This document shows positions 12,601 through 23,551 of a stretch of 64,000 bases of DNA, piece by piece. Every line of letters begins with the position of its first letter. The stretch's first letter is position 1. The notes under the pieces were generated by a model, which was not told the DNA's origin, did not search any database, and was given only the letters and a program-made list of their open reading frames with translations. The translations under genes were made by a program, and so were the position numbers. Origin of the DNA: Hydractinia symbiolongicarpus (lineage: Eukaryota; Cnidaria; Hydrozoa; Anthoathecata; Hydractiniidae); the NCBI RefSeq assembly GCF_029227915.1, contig NC_079880.1:16202001-16266000 (forward strand), given 5' to 3'.

Positions 12601-12796
12601 AGGCCTTACACGTAAATCACCGGGTTCCACGCGTCCAAGCTTGTTACCATTGGTCTAGTTCTTCCACTCTCAATGCACTACGCCGTCCTAAGTTGTTTTT
12701 CCTGGTTCCATGGATTTACAACGCTGTAAACCACATGCACACGCCATGAAAATGCTATAATACGGCCATTTGCCGCCTATTAAAGGCCTTGCACGT
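9689..12796 (+). repeat. Higher-order repeat copy IV, rearranged (about 17 monomers)
   Basis: It starts with the canonical A monomer that opens copies I-III, then goes straight to the GCTTGGTACC monomer (9872) and a C-like monomer (10055), so two expected monomers are missing. It includes a direct copy of part of unit III (10830-11850 matches 8270-9290 at offset 2,560). The GCCGAATAAA end tail was not seen before type C monomers begin at 12797. Confidence 0.7.
10830..11850 (+). repeat. Second copy of the 8270-9290 block
   Basis: Direct repeat at offset 2,560. Homology begins inside the monomer starting at 10786, after its CGGGG head, and ends near 11850, where AATATGGCC replaces AATACGGCC. 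Both breakpoints fall within monomers at homologous register, as expected for unequal exchange or conversion. Confidence 0.75.
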
Positions 12797-12979
12797 AAAT
12801 CGCGTAGTTCCGCGTGACTGCGCAGGTTACTATTGGTCTAGTTCTTCCACTCTCAATGCACTAGGACGTCCTAAGTTGTTTTTCCTGGTTCCATGACTTT
12901 AGAACGCCGTAAACCACATGGACACGCCATGAAAAGGCTATAATACGGCCTTTTGACGCCTATTAAATGCCTTACACGT
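12797..12979 (+). repeat. Type C monomer, first full copy (183 bp)
   Basis: The head is AAATCGCGTAG/TTCCGCGTGACTGCGCAGG, followed by TTACTATTGG instead of TTACCATTGG. The diagnostic middle ATGCACTAGGACGTCC contains the 12-bp palindrome TAGGACGTCCTA at 12862-12873. Later C monomers normally continue with CTGGCTCCATGTCTTTAC and an AAAACACATGC segment; this first copy has an A-like second half, so it is a junction monomer. Confidence 0.8.
12862..12873. repeat. Palindrome TAGGACGTCCTA (type C)
   Basis: A 12-bp perfect palindrome at the middle of C monomers, formed by the CACTAGGACG variant next to the conserved TCCTAAG. A monomers have ACGCCGTCCTA and B monomers AGAACGTCCTA, which are not full palindromes. 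It contains an AatII-type GACGTC. Confidence 0.85.
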
Positions 12980-13161
12980 AATTGTGTGGTTTCGCGTGCG
13001 TGCGCAGGTTACCATTGGTCTAGTCCTTCCACTCTCAATACACTAGAACGTCCTAAGTTGTTATTCCTGGTTGCATGGCTTCAGAACGCTGTAATCCACA
13101 TGCACACGCCATGAAAAGGCTGCAATACGGCCTTTTGCCGCCTATTAAAGGCCTTACACGT

Positions 13162-13335
13162 AAATCAGGTGGGTCAGCGTGCCTGCGCAGGTTACCATTG
13201 ATCTAGTACTTCCACTGTCATTGGACTAGAACGTCCTAAGTTGTTATTCCTGGTTCCATGGCTTTAGAAAGCCGTAAAACACTTGCACACGCCATGAAAA
13301 GGCTATAATACGGCCTTTTGACGCCTAATAAAGGT
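13162..13335 (+). repeat. Type J monomer with 9-bp tail deletion (174 bp)
   Basis: The head is AAATCAGGTGGGTC, the core is CATTGATCTAG, and the middle is TGGACTAGAACGTCC. The tail reads AATAAAGGTAAATC, lacking the CCTTACACG that other monomers have between AAAGG and TAAATC. This is the first occurrence of that deletion in the window. Better J copies are at about 23012, 25733 and 59867. Confidence 0.8.
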
Positions 13336-13341
13336 AAATCA
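13324..13341 (+). repeat. 9-bp tail deletion, first occurrence
   Basis: AATAAAGG joins directly to TAAATCACG, missing CCTTACACG. The same junction appears near 23181, 24815, 25902, 27535, 29172, 31172, 33527, 34614, 37161, 38415, 39692, 39862, 45512, 46232, 46772, 47492, 48032, 48207, 55319, 56039, 58039, 60042, 61672, 63124 and 63844. A related form AAAAGTAAATC is near 38245. None was seen left of 13.3 kb. Confidence 0.85.
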
Positions 13342-13701
13342 CGTGGTTCCACGGGTCCAAGCTTGTTACCATTGGTCTAGTTCTTCCACTCTCAATACAC
13401 TACGCTGTCTTAAGTTGTTTTTCCTGCTTCCATGGCTTTACAACGCCGTAAACCACATGCACACGCCATGAGAAGGCTATAATACGGCCTTTTGACGCCT
13501 AATAAATGCCTTACACGTAAATCACGGGGTTCAACGCGTCCAAGCTTGTTACCATTGGTCTAGTTCTTCCACTCTCAATGCACTAGGACGTCCTAAGTTG
13601 TTTTCCCTAGCTCCATGTCTTTACAACGCCGTAAAACACATGCACACGCCAAGAAAAAGCTATAATACGTCCTTTTGACGCCTATTAAATGCCTTACACG
13701 T

Positions 13702-13883
13702 AAATTGCGGGGTTCTGCGTGCCTGCGCAGGTTACCATTGGTCTAGTCCTACCACTCTCAATACACTACGCCGTCCTAAGTTATTTTCCCTGGCTCCATG
13801 GCTTTGGAACGCCGTCAATTACATGCACACACGTCTATAACCAGCAATATGGCATTTTGCCGCCTAATAAAAGCCTTACACGT
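13702..13883 (+). repeat. Type G monomer (182 bp)
   Basis: The head is AAATTGCG followed by TTCTGCGTGCCTGCGCAGG. The body has AAGTTATTTTCCCTGGCTCC, GGAACGCCGTCAATTACATGC, then CACACGTCTATAACCAGCAATATGG, and a tail TAATAAAAGCC. Further copies include 17352 (diverged), about 19543, about 27907, about 37531 and about 38788. A shortened variant whose body joins the F tail (AACACGTCTAAAAGCTGC) is frequent from 23917 on. Confidence 0.82.
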
Positions 13884-14065
13884 AAGTTAGACGGTTCCAC
13901 GGGTCCATACCGGTTACTATTGGTGTAGTCCTTCCATTCTCAATAGATTAAAACGTCCTAAGTTATTTTCCCCAGCGACAAGGCTGTACAACGCCGTCAA
14001 CTACGTGCACATGCGTCTAAAAGCTGCAATACGGCCTATTGCCGCCCATTAAATGCCTTACACGT
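13884..14065 (+). repeat. Type F monomer (182 bp)
   Basis: The head AAGTTAGACGGTTCC is followed by CCATACCGGTTAC, so ACCGGT replaces the A or B palindrome. The middle is AGATTAAAACGTCC and the body is CCCCAGCGACAAGGCTGTACAACG, with tail CTATTGCCGCCCATTAAATGCC. Full copies are also at 16805-16986 and 17534-17715. From 19725 on the F head is found on a different body (see the chimera entry). Confidence 0.82.
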
Positions 14066-14614
14066 AATCGTGTTGTTTCGCGTGCCTGCGCAGGTTACCA
14101 TTGGTCTAGTCCTTCCACCCTCAATACACTAGAACGTCCTAAGTAGTTATTCCTGGTTCCATGGCTTCAGAACGCCGTAATCCACATGCACACGCCATGA
14201 AAAGGCTATAATACGGCCATTTGCCGCCTATTAAAGGCCTTGCACGTAAATCGCGTAGTTCCGCGTGACTGCCCTGGTTACTATTGGTCTAGTTCTTCCA
14301 CTCTCAATGCACTAGGACGTCCTAAGTTGATTTTCCCTGGCTCCATGTCTTTACAACGCCGTAAAACACATGCACACGCCATGAAAAGGCTATAATACGG
14401 CCTTTTGACGCCTATCAAAGGCCTTACACTTAAATTACGTGGTTCCACGCGTCCAAGCTTGCTCTCATTGGTCTATTCCTTCCATTCTCAATGGACTAGA
14501 ACGTCCTAAGTTGTTTTCCCTGGTTCCATGGATTCAGAACGCCGTAATCCACATGCACACGCCATGAAAAGGCTATAATACGGCCTTTTGACGCCAATTA
14601 AATGCCTTACACGT

Positions 14615-14980
14615 AAATCGCGTGGTTCCGCGTGGCTGCGCAGGTTACCATTGGTCTACTCCTTCCACTCTCAATACACTACGCCGTCCTAAGTTGTTTT
14701 TCCTGGTTCCATGGCTTTACAACGCCGTAAACCTCATGCACACGCCATGAAAAGGCTATAATACGGCCTTTTGACGCCAATTAATTGCCTTACACGTAAA
14801 TCGCGTGGTTCCGCGTGGCTGCGCAGGTTACCATTGGTCTACTCCTTCCACTCTCAATACACTACGCCGTCCTAAGTTGTTTTTCCTGGTTCCATGGCTT
14901 TACAACGGCGTAAACCACATGCACACGCCATGAAAAGGCTATAATACGGCCTTTTGACGCCTATTAAATGCCTTACACGT
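14615..14980 (+). repeat. Single-monomer tandem duplication (2 x 183 bp)
   Basis: Monomers 14615-14797 and 14798-14980 share the rare head CGTGGTTCCGCGTGGCTGCG and the rare core GTCTACTCC. They differ at only a few positions, such as ACCTCATGC against ACCACATGC and CCGTAAAC against GCGTAAAC. The same pair type recurs singly near 28824, 30999 and 39337. Confidence 0.8.
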
Positions 14981-17900
14981 AATCGTGTGGTTTCGCGTGC
15001 CTGCGCAGGTTACCATTGGTCTAGTCCTTCCACTCTCAATACACTAGAACGTCCTAAGTTGTTATTCCTAGTTCCATGGCTTCAGAACGCCGTAATCCAC
15101 ATGCACACGCCATGAAAAGGCTATAATACGGCCCCTGGACGCCTAATAAAGGCCTTACACGTAAATCACAAGGTTCCACGCGTCCAAGCTTGTTACCATT
15201 GGTTTAGTTCTTCCACTCTCAATACACTACGCCGTCCTAAGTTGTTTTCCCTGGTTCCATGGCTTTACAACGCCGTAATCCACATGCACACGCCATGAAA
15301 AGGCTATAATACGGCCTTTGGACGCCTAATAAAGGCCTTACACGTAAATCACGTGGTTCCACGCGTCCAAGCTTGTTACCATTGGTCTAGTTCTTCCACT
15401 CTCAATACACTACGCTGTCTTAAGTTGTTTTTCCTGCTTCCATGGCTTTACAACGCCGTAAACCACATGCACACGCCATGAAAATCCTATAATACGGCCT
15501 TTTGACGCCTATTAAATGCCTTACACGTAAATCACCGGGTTCCACGCGTCCAAGCTTGTTACCATTGGTCTAGTTCTTCCACTCTCAATACACTACGCCG
15601 TCCTAAGTTGTTTTCCCTGGTTCCATGGCTTTACAACGCCGTAATCCACATGCACACGCCATGAAAAGGCTATAATACGGCTTCTGGACGCCTAATAAAT
15701 GCCTTACACGTAAATCACGGGGTTCCACGCGTCCAAGCTTGTTACCATTGGTTTAGTTCTTCCACTCTCAATACACTACGCCGTCCTAAGTTGTTTTCCC
15801 TGGCTCCATGGCTTTACAACGCCGTAATCCACATGCACACGCCATGAAAAGGCTATAATACGGCCCTGGACGCCTAATAAAGGCCTTACACGTAAATCAC
15901 AAGGTTCCACGCGTCCAGGCTTGTTACCATTGGTCTAGTTCTTCCACTCTCAATACACCACGCCGTCCTAAGTTGTTTTCCCTGGTTCCATGGCTTTACA
16001 ACGCCGTAAACTAAATGCACACGCCATGAAAATCCTATAATACGGCCTTTTGACGCCTATTAAATGTCTTACACGTAAATCACCGGGTTCCACGCGTCCA
16101 AGCTTGTTACCATTGGTCTAGTTCTTCCACTCTCAATACACTACGCCGTCCTAAGTTGTTTTCCCTGGTTCCATGGCTTTACAACGCCGTAATCCACATG
16201 CACACGCCATGAAAACGCTATAATACGGCCTCTGGACGCCTAATAAAGGCCTTACACGTAAATCACGTGGTTCCACGCGCCAAGCTTGTTACCATTGGTC
16301 TAGCTCTTCCACTCCCAATACACTACGCCGTCCTAAGTTGTTTTTCCTGGTTCCATGGCTTTACAACGCCGTAAACCACATGCACACGCTATGAAAAGGC
16401 TATAATACGGCCTTTTGACGCCTATTAAATGCCATACACGTACATCGCGTGGTTCTGCGTCACTGCACAGGTTGCATTGGTCTAGTCCTTCCACTGTCAA
16501 TGCACTACGACGTCCTAAGTAGTTTTCTCTGGCTCCATGGCATTGGAACGCCGTCAACTACATGCACACGCCATTGAAAAGCAATAATACCGCCTTTGCT
16601 GCCTAATAAAGTCCTTACACGTAAATCACGTTGGTCTGCGTGCCTGCCCAGGTTACCATTGGTCTAGTCTTTCCACTCTCAATATACTACGACGTCCTAA
16701 GTTATTTTCTCTGGCTCCATGGCTTTGGAACGCCGTCAATTACATGCACACACGTCTATAACCAGCAATATGCTATTTTGCCGCCTAATAAAAGCCTTAC
16801 ACGTAAGTTAGACAGTTCCACGCGTCCATACCGGTAACCATTGGTCTAGTCCTTCCATTCTCAATGGACTAAAACGTCTTAAGTTATTTTCCCCAGCGAC
16901 AAGGCTGTGCAACGTCGTCAACTACGTGCACATGCGTCTAAAAGCTGCAATACGGCCATTTGCCGCCTATTAAAGGCCTTACACGTAACTCGCGTGGTTC
17001 CGCGTGACTGCGCAGGTTACTATTGGTCTAGTTCTTCCACTCTCAATGCACTACGACGTCCTAAGTTGTTTTCTCTGGCTCCATAACTTTTGAACGCCGT
17101 AAACCACATGCATACGCCATAAAAAGGCTATAATACGGCCTTTTGACGCCTATTAAATGCCATACACGTACATCGCATGGTTTTGCGTCACTGCACAGGT
17201 TACCATTGGTCTAGTCCTTCCACTGTCAATGCACTACGACGTCCTAAGTTGTTTTCTCTGGCTCTATAGCTTTGGAACGGCGTCAACTACATGCACACGC
17301 CATTGAAAAGCAATAATACCGCCTTTGACGCCTATTAATTGCCTTACACGTAAATCGCGTGGTTCGGCGTGCCTGCGCAGGTTACTATTGGTCTAGTCCT
17401 TCCACTCTCAATACATTACGACGTCTCAAGTTATTTTCTCTGGCTCCATTGCTTTGGAACGCCGTCAATTACATGCACACACGTCTATAACTAGCAATAT
17501 GGCATTTTGCCGCCTAATAAAAGCCTTACACGTGAGTTAGACAGTTCCGCGCGTCCACACCGGTTACCATTGGTCTAGTCCTTCCATTCTCAATGGACTA
17601 AAACGTCTTAAGTTATTTTCCCCAGCGACAAGGCTGTACAACGCCGTCAACTACGTGCACATGCGTCTAAAAGCTGTAATACGGCCTATTGCCGCCCATT
17701 AAATGCCTTACACGTAATCGTGTGGTTTCGCGTGACTGTGCAGGTTACCATTGGTCTAGTCCTTCCACTCTCAATACACTAGAACGTCCTAAGTTGTTAT
17801 TCCTGGTTCCATGGCTTCAGAACGCCGTAATCCACATGCACACGCCATGAAAAGGCTATAATACGGCCTTTTGACGCCTATCAAAGGCCTTACACGTAAA

Positions 17901-18994
17901 TCACAAGGTTCCACGCGTCCAAGCTTGTTACCATTGGTCTAGTTCTTCCACTCTCAATACACTACGCCGTCCTAAGTTGTTTTCCCTGGTTCCATGGCTT
18001 TACAACGCCGTAATCCACATGCACACGCCATGAAAAGGCTATAATACGGCCTCTGGACGCCTAATAAAGGCCTTACACGTAAATCACGTGGTTCCACGCG
18101 TCCAAGCTTGTTACCATTGGTCTAGTTCTTCCACTCTCAATACACTACGCCGTCCTAAGTTGTTTTTCCTGGTTCCATGGCTTTACAACGCCGTAAACCA
18201 CATGCACACGTCATGAAAAGGCTATAATACGGCCTTTTGACGCCTTTTAAATGCCTTACACGTAATCGTGTGGTTTCGCGTGCCTGCGCAGGTTACCATT
18301 GGTCTAGTCCTTCCACTCTCAATACACTAGAACGTCCTAAGTTGTTTTTCCTGGTTCCATGGCTTTACAACGCCATAAACCACATGCACACGCCATGAAA
18401 ATGCTATAATACGGCCTTTTGACGCCTATTAAATGCCTTACACGTAAATCACCGGGTTCCACGCGTCCAAGCTTGTTACCATTGGTCTAGTTCTTCCACT
18501 CTCAATACACTACGCCGTCCTAAATTGTTTTCCCTGGCTCCATGGCTTTACAACGCCGTAATCCACATGCACACGCCATGAAAAGGCTATAATACGGCCT
18601 CTGGACGCTTAATAAAGGCCTTACACGTAAATCACAAGGTTCCACGCGTCCAAGTTTGTTACCATTGGTCTAGTTCTTCCACTCTCGATACACTACGCAG
18701 TCCTAAGTTGTTTTTTCTGGTTCCATGGCTTTACAACGCCGTAAACCACATGCACACACCATGAAAAGGCTATATAACGGCCATTTGCCGCCTATTAAAG
18801 GCCTTACACGTAAATTGCGTGGTTCCGCGTGACTGCGCAGGTTACTATTGGTCTAGTTCTTCCACCCTCAATGCACTAGGACGTCCTAAGTTGTTTTCCC
18901 TGGCTCCATGTCTTTACAACGCCGTAAAACACATGCACACGCCATGAAAAGGCTATAATACGGCCTTTTGACGCCTATCAAAGGCCTTACACTT

Positions 18995-19176
18995 AAATTA
19001 CGTGGTTCCACGCTTCCAAGCTTGTTCTCATTGGTCTAGTTCTTCCACTCTCAATACACTACGCCGTCCTAAGTTGGTTTCCTGGTTCCATGGCTTTACA
19101 ACGGCGTAAACCACATGCACACGCCATGAAAAGGCTATAATACGGCCTTTTGACGCCTATTAAATGCCTTACACGT
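18995..19176 (+). repeat. Type H monomer (182 bp)
   Basis: The head is AAATTACGTGGTTCCACGC/TTCCAAGCTTG, with TTCTCATTGG instead of TTACCATTGG. The middle AAGTTGGTTTCCTGG is shortened, and AACGGCGTAAACC replaces AACGCCGTAAACC. It usually follows a monomer ending AGGCCTATCAAAGGCCTTACACTT. Copies recur near 24473, 27189, 33175, 34261, 45162, 46422, 47682, 54968, 56228, 58225, 61320 and 62771. Confidence 0.82.
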
Positions 19177-19359
19177 AAATCACAGGGTTCCACGCGTCCA
19201 AGCTTGTTACCATTGGTCTAGTTCTTCCACTCTTAATACACTACGCCGTCCTAAGTTGTTTTTCCTGGTTCCATGGCTTTACAACGCCGTAAACCACATG
19301 CACACGCCATGAAAAGGCTATAATACGGCCTTTTGACGCCTATTAAATGCCTTACACGT

Positions 19360-20427
19360 AAATCACGGGGTTCAACGCGTCCAAACTTGTTACCATTGGT
19401 CTAGTTCTTCCACTCTTAATGCACTAGGACGTCCTAAGTTGTTTTCTCTGGCTCCATGTCTTTACAACGCCCTAAAACACATGCACACGCCAAGAAAAGG
19501 CTATAATAGGTCCTTTTGACGCCTATTAAATGCCTTACACGTAAATTGCGTGGTTCTGCGTGCCTGCGCAGGTTACCATTGGTCTAGTCCTTCCACTCTC
19601 AATACACTACGACGTCCTAAGTTATTTTCCCTGGCTCCATGGCTTTGGAACGCCGTCAATTACATGCACACACGTCTATAACCAGCAATATGGCATTTTG
19701 CCGCCTAATAAAAGCCTTACACGTAAGTTAGACGGTTCCACGCGTGCATACCAGTTACCATTGGTCTAGTCCTTCCATTCTCAATAGACTAAAACGTCCT
19801 AAGTTGTTATTCCTGGTTCCATGGCTTCAGAACGCCGTAATCCACATCCACACGCCATGAAAAGGCTATAATACGGCCATTTGCCGCCTATTAATGGCCT
19901 TGCACGTAAATCGCGTAGTTCCGCGTGACTGCGCAGATTACTATTGGTCTAGTTCTTCCACTCTCAATGCACTAGGACGTCCTAAGCTGTTTTCCCTGAC
20001 TCCATGTCTTTACAACGCCGTAAAACACATGCACACGCCATGAAAAGGCTATAATACGGCCTTTTGACGCCTATCAAAGGCCTTACACTTAAATTACGTG
20101 GTTCCACGCGTCCAAGCTTGCTCTCATTGGTCTATTCCTTCCATTCTCAATGGACTAGACCGTCCTAAGTTGTTTTCCCTGGTTCCATGGATTTAGAACG
20201 CCGTAATCCACATGCACACGCCATGAAAAGGCTATAATACGGCCTTTTGACGCCTATTAAATGCCTTACACGTAAATCACGGGGTTCCACGCGTCAAAGC
20301 TTGTTACCATTGGTCTAGTTCTTCCACTCTCAATACACTACGCCGTCCTAAGTTGTTTTCCCTGTTTCCATGGCTTTACAACGCCGTAAACCACATGCAC
20401 ACGCCATGAAAAGGCTATAATACGGCC
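19360..20427 (+). repeat. Dispersed multi-monomer block, copy 1 (about 1.07 kb)
   Basis: The order is A (GGGGTTCAACG head), G, F/A chimera, C, H-like and A with GCGTCAAAGC head. The same order and variants recur at 27724-28791 (offset 8,364). Its first part recurs at 37348-37990 (offset 9,624 from the second copy) and part again at 38722-39300. Ends fall inside monomers in register. Confidence 0.8.
19725..19906 (+). repeat. Chimeric F-head / A-body monomer
   Basis: The first 70 bases or so are type F (AAGTTAGACGG, then AGACTAAAACGTCCTAAG). The rest is the body GTTGTTATTCCTGGTTCC with GCTTCAGAACGCCGTAATCC typical of B-headed monomers. The switch lies in the shared CGTCCTAAGTT near 19795. The same chimera appears near 28089, 37713 and 38965, so one recombination event was then copied. 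Confidence 0.8.
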
Positions 20428-22256
20428 TCTGGACGCCTAATAAAGGCCTTACACGTAAATCACAAGGTTCCACGCGTCCAAGCTTGTTACCATTGGTCTA
20501 GTTCTTCCACTCTCGATACACTACGCCGTCTTAAGTTGTTTTTTCTGGTTCCATGGCTTTACAACGCCGTAAACCACATGTACACGCCATGAAAAGGCTA
20601 TAATACGGCCTTTTGACGCCTATTAAATGCCTTACACGTAATCGTGTGGTTTCGCGTGCCTGCGCAGGTTACCATTGGTCTAGTCCTTCCACTCTCAATA
20701 CACTAGAACGTCCTAAGTTGTTTTTCCTGGTTCCATGGCTTTACAACGCCGTAAACCACATGCACACGCCATGAAAAGGCTATAATACGGCCTTTTGACG
20801 CCTATTAAATGCCTTACACGTAAATCACGGGGTTCCACGCGTCCAAACTTGTTACCATTGGTCTAGTTCTTCCACTCTCGATACACTACGCCGTCCTAAG
20901 TTGTTTTTTCTGGCTCCATGGCTTTACAACGCCGTAATCCACATGCACACGCCATGAAAAGGCTATAATACGGCCTCTGGACGCCTAATAAGGGCCTTAC
21001 ACGTAAATCACAAGATTCCACGCGTCCAAGCTTGTTACCATTGGTCTAGTTCTTCCACTCTCGATACACTACGCCGTCCTAAGTTGTTTTTTCTGGTTCC
21101 ATGGCTTTACAACGCCATAAACCACATGTACACGCCATGAAAAGGCTATAATACGGCCTTTTGACGCCTATTAAATGCCTTACTTGTAATCGTGTGGTTT
21201 CGCGTGCCTGCGCAGGTTACCATTGGTCTAGTCCTTCCACTCTCAATACACTAGAACGTCCTAAGTTGTTTTTCCTGGTTCCATGGCTTTACAACGCCGT
21301 AAACCACATGCACACGCCATGAAAAGGCTATGATACAGCCTTTGGACGCGTAGTAAAGGCCTTACACGTAAATCACGTGGTTCCACGCGTCCAAGCTTGT
21401 TACCATTATTCTAGTTCTTCCACTCTCAATACACTACGCCGTCCTAAGTTGTTTTTCCTGGTTCCATGGCTTTACAACGCCGTAAACCACATGCACACGC
21501 CATGAAAAGGCTATAATACGGCCTTTTGACGCCTATTAAATGCCTTACACGTAATCGTATGGTTTTGCGTGCCTGCGCAGGTTACCATTGGTCTAGTCCT
21601 TCCACTCTCAATACACTAGAACGTCCTAAGTTGTTATTCCTGGTGCCATGGCTTCAGAACGCCGTAATTCACATGCACACGCCATGAAAAGGCTATATTA
21701 CGGCCTTTTGACGCCTATTAAATGCCTTACACGTATATCACGGGGCTCCACGCGTCCAAGCTTGTTACCATTGGTCTAGTCCTTCCACTGTCAATGCACT
21801 ACGACATCCTAAGTTGTTTTCTCTGGCTCCATAGCTTTGGAACGCCGTCAACTACATGCACACGCCTTTGAAGAGCTATAATACCGCCTTTGCCGCCTAA
21901 TAAAGTCCTTACACGTAAATCACGTTGGTCTGCGTGCCTGCGCAGGTTACCATTGGTCTAGTCCTTCCACTCTCAATACACGAGAGCGTCCTAAGTTGTT
22001 TTTCCTGGTTCCATGGCTTCAGAACGCTGTAATCCACATGCACACGCCATGAAAAGGCTATAATACGGCCTTTTGACGCCCATTAAATGCCATACACGTA
22101 CATCGCGTGGTTCTGCGTCAATGCAAAGCTTACCATTGGTCTAGTCCTTCCACTGTCAATGCACTACGACGTCCTAAGTTGTTTTCTCTGGCTCCATAGC
22201 TTTGGAACGCCGTCAACTACATGCACACGCCATTGAAAAGCAATAATACCGCCTTT
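20428..22256 (+). repeat. Satellite stretch with 548-bp trimers and D/E monomers
   Basis: It contains the 548-bp trimer (20457-21004) and the start of a second one, then A and B monomers, a recombinant D (CGACATCCTAAG, CCTTTGAAGAGC) followed by E near 21919-22099 (CACGAGAGCG), and a D with CAATGCAAAGCTT head at 22100-22281. The D, E, D order near 21.75-22.28 kb recurs around 40.96-41.5, 49.3-49.85 and 50.9-51.5 kb. Confidence 0.72.
20457..21004 (+). repeat. 548-bp trimer (A-caagg, B, A-cgggg), example 1
   Basis: Three monomers of 183, 182 and 183 bp: an A monomer with CACAAGGTTCC head, TCTCGATACAC and ACATGTACACG; a B monomer; and an A monomer with CACGGGG head ending CTCTGGACGCC. The next CACAAG-headed monomer starts exactly 548 bp later (21005). 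The same spacing is seen at 35349 to 35897, 40233 to 40781, 41694 to 42242, 48578 to 49126 and 56776 to 57324. Confidence 0.8.
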
Positions 22257-22647
22257 GCCGCCTAACAAAGACCTTACACGTAAATCACGTTGGTCTGCGT
22301 CATTGCACGGGTTACCATTGGTCTAGTTCTTCCACTCTCAATGCACTAGGACGTCCTAAGTTGTTTTCCCTGGCTCCATGTCTTTACAACGCCGTGAAAC
22401 ACATGCACACGCCATGAAAAGGCTATAATACGTCCTTTGGACGCCTAATAAAGGCCTTACACGTAAATCACGTGGTTCCACGCGTCCAAGCTTGCTCTCA
22501 TTGGTCTATTCCTTCCATTCTCAATGGACTAGAACGTCCTAAGTTGTTTTCCCTGGTTCGATGGCTTTAGAACGCCGTAAACCACATGCACACGTCATAA
22601 AAAGGCTTTAATGCGTCCTTTTGCGGCCTATTAAAGGCTTTACACGT

Positions 22648-22829
22648 AAATCACGTGGTTCCACGCGTCTAAACTTGTTACCATTGGCCTAGTCCTTCTA
22701 CTCTCAATACACTACGACGTCCTAAGTTGTTCTTCCTGTCTCCATGCCTTGGGAACGCCGTAAACTACATGCAAAGGACTCTAAAGGCTGTAATACGGCC
22801 TTTTGCGGCCTATTAAAGGCCTTACACGT
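22648..22829 (+). repeat. Divergent monomer with CCATGCCTTGGG body (182 bp)
   Basis: The head is A-like (CACGTGGTTCCACGCG/TCTAAACTTG). The core is CATTGGCCTAG. The body reads GTTCTTCCTGTCTCCATGCC, then GGGAACGCCGTAAACTACATGCAAAGG, a variant found only just upstream of type I monomers. Copies recur at about 25369, 43338, 53144 and 59506. It precedes type I every time, so the two form a fixed dimer. Confidence 0.82.
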
Positions 22830-23011
22830 AAATTACGTCGTTCCACGCGACCATGACTATTACGATTGGTCTAGTCCTTCCATTCTCAATGGACTAGAAC
22901 GCCCTAAGTTGTTTTCCCCAGCGCCAAGGCTGTACAACGCCGTCAACTACGTGCACATGCGTCTGAAGGCTGCAATACGGCCTTTTGCCGCCTATTAAAG
23001 GCCTTACACGT
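22830..23011 (+). repeat. Type I monomer (182 bp)
   Basis: The head AAATTACGTCGTTCC is followed by GCGACCATGACTATTACG, with no A or B palindrome. TCTAGTCC at 22870-22877 and GGACTAGA at 22891-22898 form an 8-bp inverted repeat with a 13-nt gap. The body CCCCAGCGCCAAGGCTGTAC and ACGTGCACATGCGTCTGAAGG resembles type F. Copies recur at about 25551, 43520, 53326 and 59688. Confidence 0.85.
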
Positions 23012-23551
23012 TAATCAGGTGGGTCCGCGTGCCTGCGAAGGTTACCATTGATCTAGTCCTTCCACTGTCAATGGACTAGAACGTCCTAAGTTGTTATTCC
23101 CGGTTCCATGGCTTTAGAAAGCCTTAATCCAGATGCACACGCCATGAAAAGGCTATAATACGGCCTTTTGACGCCTAATAAAGGTAAATCACGTGGTTCC
23201 ACGCGTCCAAGCTTGTTACCATTGGTCTAGTTCTTCCACTCTCAATACACTACGCCGTCCTAAGTTGTTTTCCCTGGTTCCATGGCTTTAGAACGCCGTA
23301 AATCACATGGACACGCCATGAAAAGGCTATAATACGGCCTTTTGACGCTTAATAAAGACCTTACAGGTACATCACGGGGTTCCACGCGTTCAAGCTTGTT
23401 ACCATTGGTCTAGTCTTTCCACTCTCAATACACTAGAACGTCCTAAGTTGTTATTCCTGGTTCCATGGCTTTACAACGCCGTAAACCACATGCACACGCC
23501 ATGAAAAGGCTATAATACGGCCTTTTGACGCTTATTAAATGCCATACACGT

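Larger units (their letters stand above)
1..12796 (+). repeat. Satellite domain 1: homogenised A/B-type array
   Basis: About 70 monomers, nearly all of type A (183 bp, head with CACGTGG and CAAGCTTG) with interspersed type B (182 bp, head starting AATCGTGTGG) and a C-like variant (head AAATCGCGTG, first at 732). Markers abundant later are not seen here: TAGGACGTCCTA, the D, E, F and G bodies, and the 9-bp tail deletion. The domain is built from successive higher-order units listed separately. It ends where the first full C monomer begins at 12797. The edge is gradual, because A and B monomers continue beyond it. Confidence 0.85.
12797..19359 (+). repeat. Satellite domain 2: mixed divergent monomers
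   Basis: About 36 monomers of types A, B, C, D, F, G, H and J. No long exact higher-order unit was found by eye, although G-F pairs recur (13702-14065; 17352-17715). Two adjacent near-identical monomers with CGCGTGGCTGCGC heads and GTCTACTCC cores lie at 14615-14797 and 14798-14980, a recent single-monomer duplication. The diversity suggests an older or less homogenised zone between domain 1 and the duplicated blocks to the right. Confidence 0.75.

Noticed and set aside
10394-12749. Longest open frames, 114 codons at 10394-10738 and 103 codons at 12438-12749
   Set aside because: The length is explained by chance loss of the recurrent in-phase stop in one or two monomers. No domain or signal is recognisable, and the product is an internal repeat of the satellite.
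16333-16557. Only minus-strand open frame of note (74 codons)
   Set aside because: It lies in an A-D monomer pair with no gene-like features; a single stop-loss explains it.
22556-22566. GGTTCGATGGC and GGTTCC heads resembling a tRNA B box (tRNA-derived SINE)
   Set aside because: The match is partial, no A box lies at the right distance, no tRNA fold or poly-A tail is present, and the copies are strictly tandem rather than dispersed.
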